Positions 8,472-17,001 are shown, counted from the stretch's first letter. The stretch is DNA of 58,015 nt from Rhodothermales bacterium (GCA_028278205.1 JANQES010000080.1:1-58015), one strand, 5' to 3'. The notes: a model not told the origin generated them from the letters alone. Program-made: numbers and translations.

Positions 8472-9779
8472 TCATCTTAAGAGTTGCTGCATCCGTCGCT
8501 TGTTATTGGCAAAATCCATCGCCGTCTCCGGCGTGATGAGGCGTTGCTTGGTCAGGCGCAGCAGGTCTTGTTCGAGAGTGGTCATCCCGGCTCTGCTGCC
8601 TTCCCACATCATCTGGTAAATCTCGCCCGTGTTACCGTTTTTGATAGCCGCCCGCGACGACGAATCCATCCACAACACGTCTTTCGCGAGGATACGCCCG
8701 CCGCCGATCTTGGGGCAGAGCTTCTGCGAGACGATACAGCGGAGCACATCGGCCAGGCGGATGCGAATACGCTCCTGCTCTTCCGTCGGATATTCGGCGA
8801 CGATACGGTCGATGGTTTCGACCGCCGAGATCGTGTGGAGCGTGGAGAAGACTTTGTGGCCGGAGTCGGTGATTTCGAGCGCCGCCGAGATCGTCTCCGG
8901 ATCACGCATCTCGCCGATGACGATGATGTCGGGGTCCTGGCGCAGCGCCTGCACGATGCCGGCTTTGAACGAGATGACGTCTTTGCCTACCTCGCGATGC
9001 CGCACGATGCACCGCTTCGAATCGTGCATAAATTCGATAGGCTTGGCGATGATGACGCAGTGCGCCGGCACGTCTTCGTTGTTGGCGTCGATGATGGCGT
9101 CGAGCGTGGTACTCTTACCCGAGCCGGTCACGCCGGTGACGAGGGTCAGGCCGTCGCGCACGTGGCGGAACATCATGCCTTTCTCGATCAGCGGATGGAA
9201 GCCCAACGATTTGAGCGGGAAGACCTCGTCCGTGATCTGGCGCATGTTGAGCCCCAGGTGGTCGTTGTCGAAGTAGCACGTGGTACGGAAGCGGCGGCGC
9301 TTTCCGTCTTTGCCTTCGATGGGCAACTGGTAGGAAAAGTCGACGGATTTCTCTTCGAAGAGGACCTTCATCTGCCGCTCGTTGAGCAGGTTCAGAAAGA
9401 GCAGGTCGGTTTCTTCGTAGGTATACTGGCCCAGTTCTTCGTAGCGGCGCTTGTCGCCGTCTACGCGATACCAGAAGTAGCCGTCGCAGCCCATGGCGCC
9501 GCAGTCCATGTCGCTGGCGCCGAGGTCTACGCATCGCTTGACAAAGATCTGCATGTGATCGCGCAGCGCCACACGGTCTTTTTCCAACAATGAGTTGACC
9601 TGATCGGCCATGTAGCGGACGCGGTCTTCGTCATACATCGAATCCGGGATGGAGTCGACGATGGTCTTGACGATGGCGGGCAATTGCGGCACGATGGGCG
9701 CGCGCACACGCGCCTTCGAGACGGCAGCGCCCAGTTTCACCTGTTGCGCGAGAATGTCGGCAAGAGCGGGATTGTTCAC
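8472..9779 (-). CDS. pilT: PilT-like hexameric ATPase with altered Asp box
   Basis: A 435-residue secretion ATPase of the PilT type, expected to power pilus retraction. It has an N-terminal PAS-like domain (about 90-195), Walker A 'GVTGSGKST' (about 216-224), Walker B 'DIIVIGEMRD' (about 283-292), and a His box 'GHKVFSTLHT'. The degraded C-terminal motif 'AIKNGNTGEIYQM' stands where PilT has AIRNLIRE. It lacks the CxxC zinc motif of PilB. The Asp box, normally TIEDPIEF, reads IIAKPIEF, with Ala245-Lys246 replacing Glu-Asp. The PilB of this cluster keeps TVEDPVEY. The protein may be a weak ATPase or a regulator. It is the first gene of the group that ends with the secretin. Confidence 0.85.
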   Translation of the reverse strand: MNNPALADILAQQVKLGAAVSKARVRAPIVPQLPAIVKTIVDSIPDSMYDEDRVRYMADQVNSLLEKDRVALRDHMQIFVKRCVDLGASDMDCGAMGCDGYFWYRVDGDKRRYEELGQYTYEETDLLFLNLLNERQMKVLFEEKSVDFSYQLPIEGKDGKRRRFRTTCYFDNDHLGLNMRQITDEVFPLKSLGFHPLIEKGMMFRHVRDGLTLVTGVTGSGKSTTLDAIIDANNEDVPAHCVIIAKPIEFMHDSKRCIVRHREVGKDVISFKAGIVQALRQDPDIIVIGEMRDPETISAALEITDSGHKVFSTLHTISAVETIDRIVAEYPTEEQERIRIRLADVLRCIVSQKLCPKIGGGRILAKDVLWMDSSSRAAIKNGNTGEIYQMMWEGSRAGMTTLEQDLLRLTKQRLITPETAMDFANNKRRMQQLLR

Positions 9780-9980
9780 GGTATTTTTCCGTCAATTCCT
9801 GAAAGAATGGCAAGCGTCACCTTTCGGCATAGAAAAGCGCACTTAGACAAGGATTATTTCGGCTAAAAAGGCCGTTGGCTTAAGCCGTGCCGGGGAAAAA
9901 CAACGATTGTCCTGTGGCGCTAAGTCTAACGTTGTAAATAGCGTAGCGTCAGTCACTGGTCATTACGCTCGTGCTCGCTG

Positions 9981-10050
9981 TCATGAGTCATGGGTCATGA
10001 GTCATGGGTCGAGGACAAAGACCCCATGACCCTTGACTCATGACCCATGA
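9981..10050. repeat. CATGAGTCATGGGT-word inverted repeat, copy 1
   Basis: In the gap 9780-10141 the left arm (about 9981-10010) repeats GTCATGAGTCATGGGT. The right arm (about 10023-10050) is the reverse complement, with words CCCATGACCC and GACTCATGACCC. Just upstream (9950-9963) is a stray GTCACTGGTCATTA word. A similar element lies at 25430-25489. Confidence 0.85.
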
Positions 10051-10058
10051 CAAACGCA

Positions 10059-10088
10059 AAAGCGCCGACCCAAAAGGATCGGCGCTTT
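10059..10088 (-). terminator. Terminator of the large PilX-like gene
   Basis: A 10-bp stem (AAAGCGCCGA with TCGGCGCTTT) and 10-nt loop are followed on the minus strand by TTTTGCGTTTG. It lies 54 nt past the stop at 10142. The stem is the same as that of the terminator at 12862-12889, so the two have a common origin. Confidence 0.8.
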
Positions 10089-10141
10089 GTGTTTGGTGAA
10101 CGGATTGCGTGATCTCGCCAGCGCAAGATCGCTGTCTTACT

Positions 10142-12061
10142 TTAGTTGCCGCCGGTGCACGGTCCCAGGTAATCGCCGTGGCCGAGATGGCCCGCGACGG
10201 CGGTTTCGGGAACAGACTTTGTCTTGTTGAGCTTACCGGGCTTGTGGCAGAGCGTTACGCGGGTGTTGCCCCCTTCTTCAACTTCCTCTTCTTCCTGGTC
10301 ATCGACCTCAACAGTCTGGTCGAAGACGATGACTTCGTGATCCTGGTTGCCCTGCATGAAGCTCTGGGTGATGCGCACATCGGTGTTGCTCTTGACGGCA
10401 TCGAGGTGCTTGCCCAGCTTGGCGATGGCTTCGCTGCTGTAATGGATCTGCGTCTGGTCGTTGATGTCCACTTCGAGCCGGCTCGTGCCGCCGCCGGGCA
10501 CACAGCCGCTCTGGCTGGCATCGACCATCGTGACGACCACGACGAGGTCCTGCATGTCGAAGGCGGAAGATCCGGTATCGGTGGCGCCGAGTTCGAAGAG
10601 GCTCACCGCCTGGTTATCGTCGAGCACGAGGGCGTCGTTCTCGATGTAGCCGTCGAGGAAGTCTTCGACGGAATACTGCCCCATGAAACCGCCAACGCTG
10701 GGCACGGGAGCATCGTCGAGCAGCATCTCGATCTGCTGGCCGTTGGAAGCAGAGGTCTCTTCCATGTAGACGTACCAGTCGCTCTCGTTGGTGCCGTCGG
10801 TGTCGCTGGAGCGGAGCCACGACCGGGCGTCGATGCTGATGCGCGAGCCTGCTTCGAAGATCCCTTCGGGCTCCCAGAGATAGGTGATGCCGGTGTTGCC
10901 GGTGTTGATGTTGCCGTCGAGGGCCTGATCGTAGCGACCCCAGGGTTCGAAGTACTCGTCGCCCACTTTGATGCGCGCCGTCACGGGCACGTCGTAGGTG
11001 CCGCCGTAGGTGATGGCCGCGCCGAGCACTTCGATGCGCAGCGCAAAGTGATCGTTGACGACGGCTTCGTCTCCGTCGATGCTGAAATCGGGTACACAGT
11101 GCCCACCCTGCGGCGTGAACTCGTAGTCGTAGGCGATGAAGCCGCCGTTGAGGGTCGTGTTGCGCAAATTGACGTTGACGGTGTCTTCCATGTGCTTGCG
11201 CACCATGATGACGCCTTCCCAGTCAAAGTCAGACGCATAGACGTTCAGGTCACCGTCTTCGACGATGAGCAGCCCGTAGCCCGACGCATCGGAGAACAGG
11301 TTCAGGTTGCCCATGGCGCGGATGATCTGCGGATTGCCCGGACTCGAACTGTTGGCCGCCGAGATGAATTGCCCCTCAGACACATCCCCGTCCGGATTGG
11401 CCGAGAGCACGTCGGTGGCTTTCAGGATGGCTTCCTGGTAGAGCGCTTCGATCTCGTCCTCCGAATACTCGCCGACGATGCTTCCCTGGTTGACGGGATC
11501 GTCAGGGCTGGTGCCGATGCCGACGATGCTGGTCAGGTCGAACCGGCTTGCGAGCGCATTGGCGTGGTTTTCGGTGGTGATGATGCCGCGAATCGGATTG
11601 TTGAACCCGGCGCCCGATCCCTGCGAAGGCATCCGCCGGTCTACCCCGGAGATCTGGTAAAAACCGGAGGCGCTGACGTCCACCACGTCGTCTTCGACGA
11701 TAAAAGCGCCCGGAAGCTCTGATGTAAAGATGGCGTTGCCCGCGAGACTGAATTCGCCCTTGCCGCTCTGGGCCTCGACGCTCAGATCGAGGTTGCCGTA
11801 GAGATTCTTGGTGATGCTCAGATCGTAATAGCCGTTCTCTATCGTCGCGCGCGGATACGATGTCTCGACGTCCATCAGGTCGCGCTCGATGGCGCTGACC
11901 GCCCGGCCAAAGCCGGACGAGGCCGCATCGCGCGCGATCGTATGGAACTGGTAATCGTTCTGCGTAGCGCGCGTCTCAAGCGAGGTGCGCTTGCTGCTAA
12001 AATCGATCTGGCTGATTCCCAGCGTGATCGCCGCTACAACTAAAAGTGCCCACTTGCCCAT
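10142..12061 (-). CDS. Giant PilX-like pilus protein A, with Cys/His GHGD tail
   Basis: A 639-residue exported protein. It starts MGKWALLVVAAITLGIS, one hydrophobic helix with almost no leader. A polar helix follows ('YQFHTIARDAASSGFGRAVS'), like the region after the transmembrane part of PilX-type minor pilins. The rest is a long beta-rich body with the landmarks 'FYQISGVDRRMP', 'NNPIRGIITTENH', 'PVTARIKVGD' and 'GNINTGNTGITYLWEP'. The C-terminus carries 'VTLCHKPGK' and 'GHLGHGDYLGPC', a Cys-His...GHGDxxGxC pattern that I recall from many secreted Bacteroidota proteins. It is a close paralogue of the proteins at 12919 and 52625. It is transcribed alone, behind a long leader conserved with that of the PilV/W/X operon. 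I infer a pilus-tip adhesin or initiator. Confidence 0.7.
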   Translation of the reverse strand: MGKWALLVVAAITLGISQIDFSSKRTSLETRATQNDYQFHTIARDAASSGFGRAVSAIERDLMDVETSYPRATIENGYYDLSITKNLYGNLDLSVEAQSGKGEFSLAGNAIFTSELPGAFIVEDDVVDVSASGFYQISGVDRRMPSQGSGAGFNNPIRGIITTENHANALASRFDLTSIVGIGTSPDDPVNQGSIVGEYSEDEIEALYQEAILKATDVLSANPDGDVSEGQFISAANSSSPGNPQIIRAMGNLNLFSDASGYGLLIVEDGDLNVYASDFDWEGVIMVRKHMEDTVNVNLRNTTLNGGFIAYDYEFTPQGGHCVPDFSIDGDEAVVNDHFALRIEVLGAAITYGGTYDVPVTARIKVGDEYFEPWGRYDQALDGNINTGNTGITYLWEPEGIFEAGSRISIDARSWLRSSDTDGTNESDWYVYMEETSASNGQQIEMLLDDAPVPSVGGFMGQYSVEDFLDGYIENDALVLDDNQAVSLFELGATDTGSSAFDMQDLVVVVTMVDASQSGCVPGGGTSRLEVDINDQTQIHYSSEAIAKLGKHLDAVKSNTDVRITQSFMQGNQDHEVIVFDQTVEVDDQEEEEVEEGGNTRVTLCHKPGKLNKTKSVPETAVAGHLGHGDYLGPCTGGN

Positions 12062-12225
12062 CTTGCTATCCTCTTCCTCGGGTATATCCTGCTATCAGGA
12101 TGGTTTTCGTGATAGGGTAGCGCACCCACACTGGATACCCTACCCATCCTGGATAACGTCAAAACCATGCCTGAATCTGCGAAAGGCAGGGCGGACTTTC
12201 TCTTTTCGGGTTGATCCGGCCTGTT

Positions 12226-12450
12226 TTCCGTTTCAAAATGTCCGCCTCGCCGGAGGGTCCTCTCAGATGTTTTTTCAGGCTTTAAAGGGTAAAAACCAAT
12301 GATCGACGCCTATAACAATCCATCACAGCCTGCCCCGTCATTCGCTATGAGGACATGATGAATCTGAAAATGTATCGATGAAAAATCATCCTGCTAAAAC
12401 CCGGCCTGCATGGATCTCTTGTTTAATCCGTTACGAAATTACCTTTCGTA
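12226..12450 (-). promoter_or_regulatory. Conserved leader A of the PilX-like gene
   Basis: Upstream of 12061 four blocks match, in the same order, the leader at 16381-16658. They are 12226-12245 (17 of 20 identical), 12255-12264 (GTCCTCTC on plus), 12344-12370 (24 of 27) and 12426-12450 (20 of 25). The outermost block holds a perfect dyad, TACGAAA/TTTCGTA (12432-12438 with 12444-12450), beside ATCCGTTAC. I infer a promoter or operator plus a structured untranslated leader. No known riboswitch core is recognisable. Confidence 0.6.
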
Positions 12451-12476
12451 CCGCCGAAGGGTAATGGGGTAACTGG

Positions 12477-12853
12477 ATGCGAGATGGAGGATTCGGGATG
12501 GGGGATTCGGGATGGGGAATTCGGGATGAGGGATTCGGGATGCGAGATGGGGAATGCTGGATAATAGAGGGTGTCTGCAAACAGAATCGTCGAAGGAGCC
12601 CCGTAGGGGCGTCCTGTTTGTAGAACCTCCCTTTTACACAGAAAAATAGCTCCGTAGGAGCGGCCTGTTAAAGAAAGAACAGAACAGGTCGCCCCTACGG
12701 GGCTTATCGTGAAAAAAGCGGTGTATGCTACAAACAGGTCGTCCGAACCTGCCCCTGCGCAGGCAGGGGGGACTTTACAGACATTTCCTGGATACGAGAT
12801 AAGAGAAGATCATCCTGCATCTCGCATCACGAATCCCCCATCTCGCATCCCGA
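12477..12853. repeat. GGGATTCGGGATG-word inverted repeat with a repeat nested inside
   Basis: The left arm (about 12477-12560) repeats GATGGGGGATTCGGGATG words. The right arm (about 12811-12852) holds CATCTCGCATCACGAATCC. Between them sits the second copy of the CCCCGTAGGGGCG composite repeat, so one repeat is nested in another. The gap 12062-12918 holds only this and leader A. Confidence 0.75.
12596..12770. repeat. CCCCGTAGGGGCG composite repeat, copy 2
   Basis: It has the same order of parts as the copy at 3615-3784: GCCCCGTAGGGGCGTCCTG, then CTCCGTAGGAGCGGCCTGTT, AACAGGTCGCCCCTACGGGG and CTACAAACAGG. The last part has diverged and runs into a CCTGCGCAGG palindrome. Confidence 0.85.
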
Positions 12854-12861
12854 CAAAAACA

Positions 12862-12889
12862 AAGCGCCGACCCGGATGGATCGGCGCTT
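12862..12889 (-). terminator. Terminator of the PilV/PilW/PilX-like operon
   Basis: A 9-bp stem (AAGCGCCGA with TCGGCGCTT) and 10-nt loop are followed on the minus strand by TTGTTTTTG. It lies 30 nt past the stop at 12919. Confidence 0.82.
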
Positions 12890-12918
12890 CGGTCTGGCGG
12901 GTGGAATGAGCAGTGGGC

Positions 12919-14919
12919 CTACTGGCACGCTCCCTCGGTATCGCCGTGGCCGAGGTGCGCCGGGAGGGCCGAGAGCGGAATGACCTTCGTTTTGTTGTTG
13001 TGGCAAACCGTGGTCGTGGTGGTGCCGATGGGACAGGTGCCCATCGTAGCGCCACGGCCAATGTAGGCCGCGAGGGCCGCGAACGGAATCGTCTTTTCCG
13101 AGCCGTTGTGGCAGACGGTGACGGTGGTTACGCCTTCCGTATTCTCTTCTACTTCCGCATCATCGGCCTCAATGCCCGTCTCGTAAACGCCGGCCTCGCC
13201 TTCCTGAGTGCCCTGAACAGCGGTCTCCGTGATCTTCACGTCGATATCCTCACGGACCGTGTTGAGATGGAGCCCCAGCTTGGCGATAGCCTCGCTGCTG
13301 TAATGGATCTCCGAATTGATGATGTCCACGTAAAGCTGGCTGGTGCCGCCGCCGGGCACACACCCGCTCTGGCTGGCGTCGATCATCGTGATCATCACGA
13401 CGAGGTCCTGCAAGTCGAAGGCTTCACTCCCGGTATCGGTCACGCCGAGTTCGAAGAGGCTCACGCCCTGGTTGGCATCGACCGTCAGCATGTCGTTCTC
13501 GATGTAGCCGTCGAGGAACTCGGCGACGGAGTACTGCCCCTGAAAGCCGCCGACGCTGGGCACGGGGTCATCGTCTTTGAGCAGGTAGATCTGCGGGCCT
13601 TCTATCGACGAGTTTTCCTCCATCGAAATGGACCAGTGGCTTTCCAGCGAGCCGTCGGTGCCCTCAGCGCGCGTCCACGACCGGGCGTCGATGGCGATGC
13701 GCGAGCCGGCTTCGAAGATCTCGGTCGGTTCCCAGAGATACGTGATGCCGCTGTTGCCAGTGTTGACGTTGCCGTCGAGGGCGAGGTCGTAGCTGCCCCA
13801 GGGTTCGTAGGCCGTGCCGCCGACGTTGACGCGCGCCGTCACGGGCATGTCGTATTCGCCGCTGACGATGGCCGCGCCGAGCACCTCAACACGCAGCGCA
13901 AACGGCTCGTTGACGACGGCCTCGTCGCCGTCGATGGTGAAGTCGGGCACGCACAGGCCGAGCGTTGGCGCCAGCTCGTAGTCGTAGGCGATGAAGCCGC
14001 CGTTGATCGTCGTGTTCTGCAAATTGACAGCCACGGTGTCTTGCCACTCTTTGCGCACCATGACGACGCCTTCCCAATCCAGACCGCCCCCCAGCACGTT
14101 CAGATCGCCGTCTTCGACGATGAGCATGCCATAGCCACTGACCGACGAGGTCAGGTTCAGGTTGCCCATGGCGCGGATGATGGCCGGGTTGCTGGCGCTC
14201 GAATTGCCCGCCGCCGAGCTAAACAGGGTCTCCGAGACGTTGCCGTCGGGATCCGCCGAGAGCGTCGTGGTGGCATTGCTCTTGGCATCCTGATAAAAGG
14301 CTTCGATGTCCGTTTCGTCGTAGCCCCCGATGATGCTCCCCTGATCGACGGGATCCTCCGGAGCAGAGCCCTTGCCCACGACACGGTAGGAGTCCAGTTC
14401 CCCCGCCAGCGCCGCGCGATGGTCTTCGGTGGTGATGAGGCCGCGCACCGGATTGCTGTAGCCGGCTGCCGGAACGGTCGTATCCATACGCCGGTCTACG
14501 CCCGAGATCTGATAGGTCCCGGCGGCGTTGACCTCTACCACGTCATCTTCGACGACGAAGGCCGCCGGCAGCGACGCGGTAAAGATGACGTTGCCGTCAA
14601 CCTGATAGTCGGCCTCGCCGCTGTTGGCCTGCACGACCACGTCGAGATCGCCGTAGAGGTTCTTAACGATGCTCAGGTCGTAATAGCCGTCGTCCGTCGT
14701 CGTACGCGGGAACGTGGTTTCGACATCCTGCAAATCGCGCTTGATCGCGCTGACGCCCCGCGCGAGGCCAGACTCGACGTTGCCGCGCGCGATGCCCTGG
14801 AACTGGTATTCGTTCTGCTGGTCGCGCGTCTCCATCTCGGCGCGCTTGCCGTCATAGAGCAGGTAACTGCTCGCTAACAGCACGGCGCCCGTGATGAGTA
14901 ATGTGACACGTCCTCCCAT
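12919..14919 (-). CDS. Giant PilX-like pilus protein B, with two Cys/His tails
   Basis: A 666-residue paralogue of the protein at 10142. It starts MGGRVTLLITGAVLLASSYLL after a strong ribosome site (AGGAGGG, 6 nt upstream). The next helix is 'YQFQGIARGNVESGLARGVS'. The body keeps all the family landmarks ('YQISGVDRRMD', 'NPVRGLITTEDH', 'PVTARVNVGG', 'GNVNTGNSGITYLWEP'). The tail holds two Cys-His units in tandem. The first is decayed ('VTVCHNGSEK...AYIGRGATMGTC'). The second is intact ('TTVCHNNKTK...AHLGHGDTEGAC'). It ends an operon behind the PilV- and PilW-like genes. Its size far exceeds a normal minor pilin of about 20 kDa, so a tip-adhesin role is likely but inferred. Confidence 0.7.
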   Translation of the reverse strand: MGGRVTLLITGAVLLASSYLLYDGKRAEMETRDQQNEYQFQGIARGNVESGLARGVSAIKRDLQDVETTFPRTTTDDGYYDLSIVKNLYGDLDVVVQANSGEADYQVDGNVIFTASLPAAFVVEDDVVEVNAAGTYQISGVDRRMDTTVPAAGYSNPVRGLITTEDHRAALAGELDSYRVVGKGSAPEDPVDQGSIIGGYDETDIEAFYQDAKSNATTTLSADPDGNVSETLFSSAAGNSSASNPAIIRAMGNLNLTSSVSGYGMLIVEDGDLNVLGGGLDWEGVVMVRKEWQDTVAVNLQNTTINGGFIAYDYELAPTLGLCVPDFTIDGDEAVVNEPFALRVEVLGAAIVSGEYDMPVTARVNVGGTAYEPWGSYDLALDGNVNTGNSGITYLWEPTEIFEAGSRIAIDARSWTRAEGTDGSLESHWSISMEENSSIEGPQIYLLKDDDPVPSVGGFQGQYSVAEFLDGYIENDMLTVDANQGVSLFELGVTDTGSEAFDLQDLVVMITMIDASQSGCVPGGGTSQLYVDIINSEIHYSSEAIAKLGLHLNTVREDIDVKITETAVQGTQEGEAGVYETGIEADDAEVEENTEGVTTVTVCHNGSEKTIPFAALAAYIGRGATMGTCPIGTTTTTVCHNNKTKVIPLSALPAHLGHGDTEGACQ

Positions 14920-14994
14920 GATGTCCCTCCTGGTAAGTTATCGTGTGGCCTGCACGGCCACGGCTGTGAGTGAGATCGGCGCTGGAGCCGGCGG

Positions 14995-15594
14995 CTATTG
15001 TAAGCCGGGCGGATCCAGCGTGACGCCCCAATACAATTGGCGATATCCGACGAGGTGCTCCTCGTCTTCAAAGTCGGGCAGCACGGCATGCGCCATTTTG
15101 ACCCTCAGCTTGTCTGCCGTGTAGATGTCCGTCGACAAGTTGCCCGAAGTAAGCAGTGTGATCTTGAATTCCGTCAGAATCGGCGGGCTGCCGCCCACCT
15201 CCACGTAGTCGGCGCCCTGGCGTTCGTAGCGCCGAAGCTGGTAAAGCGGCGTCTGCTGGCCGGCGATGTTGGCCGTATCGACGGGCGTGACGCCGTAGGC
15301 AATGCGGGTGCGCGTGCCCGCCGAGCCGACGCCCCAGAAAACGAGGGTATCGGTGATGCCGTCGCCGTTGGTGTTATGTTCGAGCACACCGTTCTCGACC
15401 GGGGGCGTGTTGAAGCCGGCGTTCATCAAATCGCGTTCGAGGAAGCTGCCCATCTCCAACGTGCTCGTCTTGGCCATATACATCATCGTCCGCTCCACAT
15501 TCGACTGCTGCGTTCGCCGCTGCACGTTGAACAGCAGCAGGATGATGACACCGCCGACGAGGATGGCGATAAGATGGTCGTAAATTGCTATCAT
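14995..15594 (-). CDS. PilW-like minor pilin
   Basis: A 199-residue protein with an N-terminal membrane helix (about 7-23, 'HLIAILVGGVIILLLFNV'). 'TLEMGSFLERDLMNAGFN' follows, like the ERDLRxAGY region of PilW proteins. A beta-rich part comes after ('PLYQLRRYERQGADYVEVG', the usual PilW pattern of reading a table-like strand). No cleavable prepilin leader and no Glu5 are visible. Only MIAIYD precedes the helix. The paralogue at 54490 shares the strings MxMxFLERDL-like, LVFWGxG and PLYxLxRxER. It sits 42 nt after the PilV-like gene and 75 nt before the PilX-like gene. Confidence 0.72.
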   Translation of the reverse strand: MIAIYDHLIAILVGGVIILLLFNVQRRTQQSNVERTMMYMAKTSTLEMGSFLERDLMNAGFNTPPVENGVLEHNTNGDGITDTLVFWGVGSAGTRTRIAYGVTPVDTANIAGQQTPLYQLRRYERQGADYVEVGGSPPILTEFKITLLTSGNLSTDIYTADKLRVKMAHAVLPDFEDEEHLVGYRQLYWGVTLDPPGLQ

Positions 15595-15636
15595 GAGGGT
15601 AATCGTTGACTGTGTCCGCTGAGCCGGTGGGCTCGA

Positions 15637-16161
15637 TTACGGCGCAAAATGCCGTTTCACTACAATGGGTTGAAGCAGATACTTGCTCTCGTTGCCGGCA
15701 GGCACCTGATCGACGTAGAGCGTCACCTCCTTCGTCCACGTGGGCGTCGGAGAGTAATTGCCCGAAGCATCGACGTACTTGACTTCGGCAGCGATAGAAA
15801 AGCTGAAGCCCATCTGATTGCCATGCTCGTCGAGGCCCACAGTGAAAGGCATCACGTGCAGTTGCATGTCGTTGAAGTCGTCAACATCGTTGCAGGCGTC
15901 GGGGCAGTCGAGGTTGTCGCCAAAGGCCGACTCGACGGTCAGGTCAGCGAGGGTCACGGTTTGCAAGTCTACGCCGGTGGTGGCAGCGTCGAACTCCTTC
16001 GTGGCAATCACTTGCATCATCTCCGAACCGATGGCATTAGCCAGCACTTCGAGTTCGATGCTTGCGATCTCCTGCTCGGCCTGCACGATGCCCCGTTGCT
16101 GGTTCATCGTGAAGAAGAGCGTGATCATCAGGGCCACGAGGGCGAGCATGGTCTCCGTCAT
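15637..16161 (-). CDS. PilV-like minor pilin
   Basis: A 174-residue protein. It starts MTETMLALVALMITLFFTMN, a hydrophobic helix directly at the N-terminus. A helix follows ('EIASIELEVLANAIGSEMM') in the place where PilV proteins carry AxxxAxxxLE. The rest is beta-rich and ends 'TPTWTKEVTLYVDQVP...YLLQPIVVKRHFAP'. The paralogue at 55161 has the same N-terminus (MNETMMSFLALMLMMFFSLN), the same TPTWTKEVTL segment and a similar end. It is the first gene of the V-W-X operon, behind conserved leader B. The function is inferred from position and topology. Confidence 0.65.
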   Translation of the reverse strand: MTETMLALVALMITLFFTMNQQRGIVQAEQEIASIELEVLANAIGSEMMQVIATKEFDAATTGVDLQTVTLADLTVESAFGDNLDCPDACNDVDDFNDMQLHVMPFTVGLDEHGNQMGFSFSIAAEVKYVDASGNYSPTPTWTKEVTLYVDQVPAGNESKYLLQPIVVKRHFAP

Positions 16162-16380
16162 AGGAACGTCACGGCATGTTTTCGGGGGAATCCCGCGTTG
16201 TTAATCGGCTAGCTTGAGCCGGCTTTAAAGCCTGGGTGTCCGTTTGGTCTATGCACAAAGCCACCCAACGCGTGGTTTTTTCGGAACGGTCTTCCTTATT
16301 TGCAAAAATCCATCCATTTGGGCGTTTCAGGGCGTTTTTTGCGCCGCGAAAAAATCGAGGCACCGGCCCTCGATGCCCCG

Positions 16381-16658
16381 TTCCGTTTCAGGATGTCTGC
16401 ATACCACGGGCCGATATCACGCGCGCGTCCTCTCCCCGGAGCCACCCCGCCCCTGCCTTCCAGCGCCCGTAGCGCCTTTCCGCCCCATGAAATCCCCTGA
16501 AAAGAGCCCCTGAAGCCTCCCCGATCTGAGAAGGGACTTGCTATGCGGACATGCTCAATCTGAAAAAAAATCTGGAAAAATCGTCGTTTTTTAAGCCTGG
16601 CGCGAAGGGCCTTGCTGGCCGTGCCGGTGCTTCATCCGTTACTTAATTACAATTTGTA
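16381..16658 (-). promoter_or_regulatory. Conserved leader B of the PilV/W/X-like operon
   Basis: The blocks at 16381-16400, 16425-16434, 16540-16566 and 16634-16658 match leader A in the same order. The outer block holds a perfect dyad, ATTACAA/TTGTAAT (16646-16652 with 16654-16660), next to ATCCGTTAC. The dyad sequence differs from that in leader A but the symmetry is kept. The rest of the gap 16162-17096 holds the CCCCCTTCGAAGGGGG repeat and the PilB terminator. Confidence 0.6.
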
Positions 16659-16784
16659 ATCGTCCCCGGTAGATCGGTAATCCCTCCGACGGCAATGTGC
16701 AAAACATTAAAAATCTATCGCCACGCGTAGGAAGAGCCTTATGAGGATTGAATATTTACGCCGATACCGGCACCACCGAAAAGT

Positions 16785-16928
16785 CCCCCTTCGAAGGGGG
16801 TGCCCCGACGAAGGAGGGGCGGGGGATGTTGGTGCGGCTTGCTGGAAACCTCTCGTCAGGCTGCGCGAACATCCCCCTGCGGCCTGCTGCACCTTCGTTT
16901 GCTGGCCGCTGTCCCCCTTCGAAGGGGG
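16785..16928. repeat. CCCCCTTCGAAGGGGG paired palindromes
   Basis: The 16-bp perfect palindrome CCCCCTTCGAAGGGGG occurs at 16785-16800 and again at 16913-16928. Between them are GGGGGATGTT and its reverse complement AACATCCCCC, so the whole forms a larger imperfect inverted repeat. Confidence 0.85.
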
Positions 16929-16970
16929 AATCACATGCAGATCCGTTTCCCGTCGCCTTTCATAAACAAA

Positions 16971-17001
16971 AACGCCGCCGGCATCAGGCGCCGACGGCGT
17001 T
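16971..17001 (-). terminator. Terminator of the pilin-PilC-PilB operon
   Basis: A 12-bp stem with one mismatch (16971-16982 with 16990-17001) is followed on the minus strand by TTTTTGTTT. It lies about 96 nt past the PilB stop. Confidence 0.8.

Noticed and set aside
9981..10050. Tandem words resembling a CRISPR array
   Set aside because: Repeat units are only 7-14 nt, imperfect and without unique spacers. There are no cas genes, and the units form inverted arms.
12390..12408. Sigma-54-like GG-N10-GC pattern in leader A
   Set aside because: The spacing fits, but flanking bases match poorly and the pattern is not kept in leader B, where conservation would be expected.
12226..12450. Cyclic di-GMP riboswitch in the pilus leaders
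   Set aside because: I looked for the conserved GEMM core on the minus strand of both leaders and found none. The conserved blocks do not resemble a known riboswitch.
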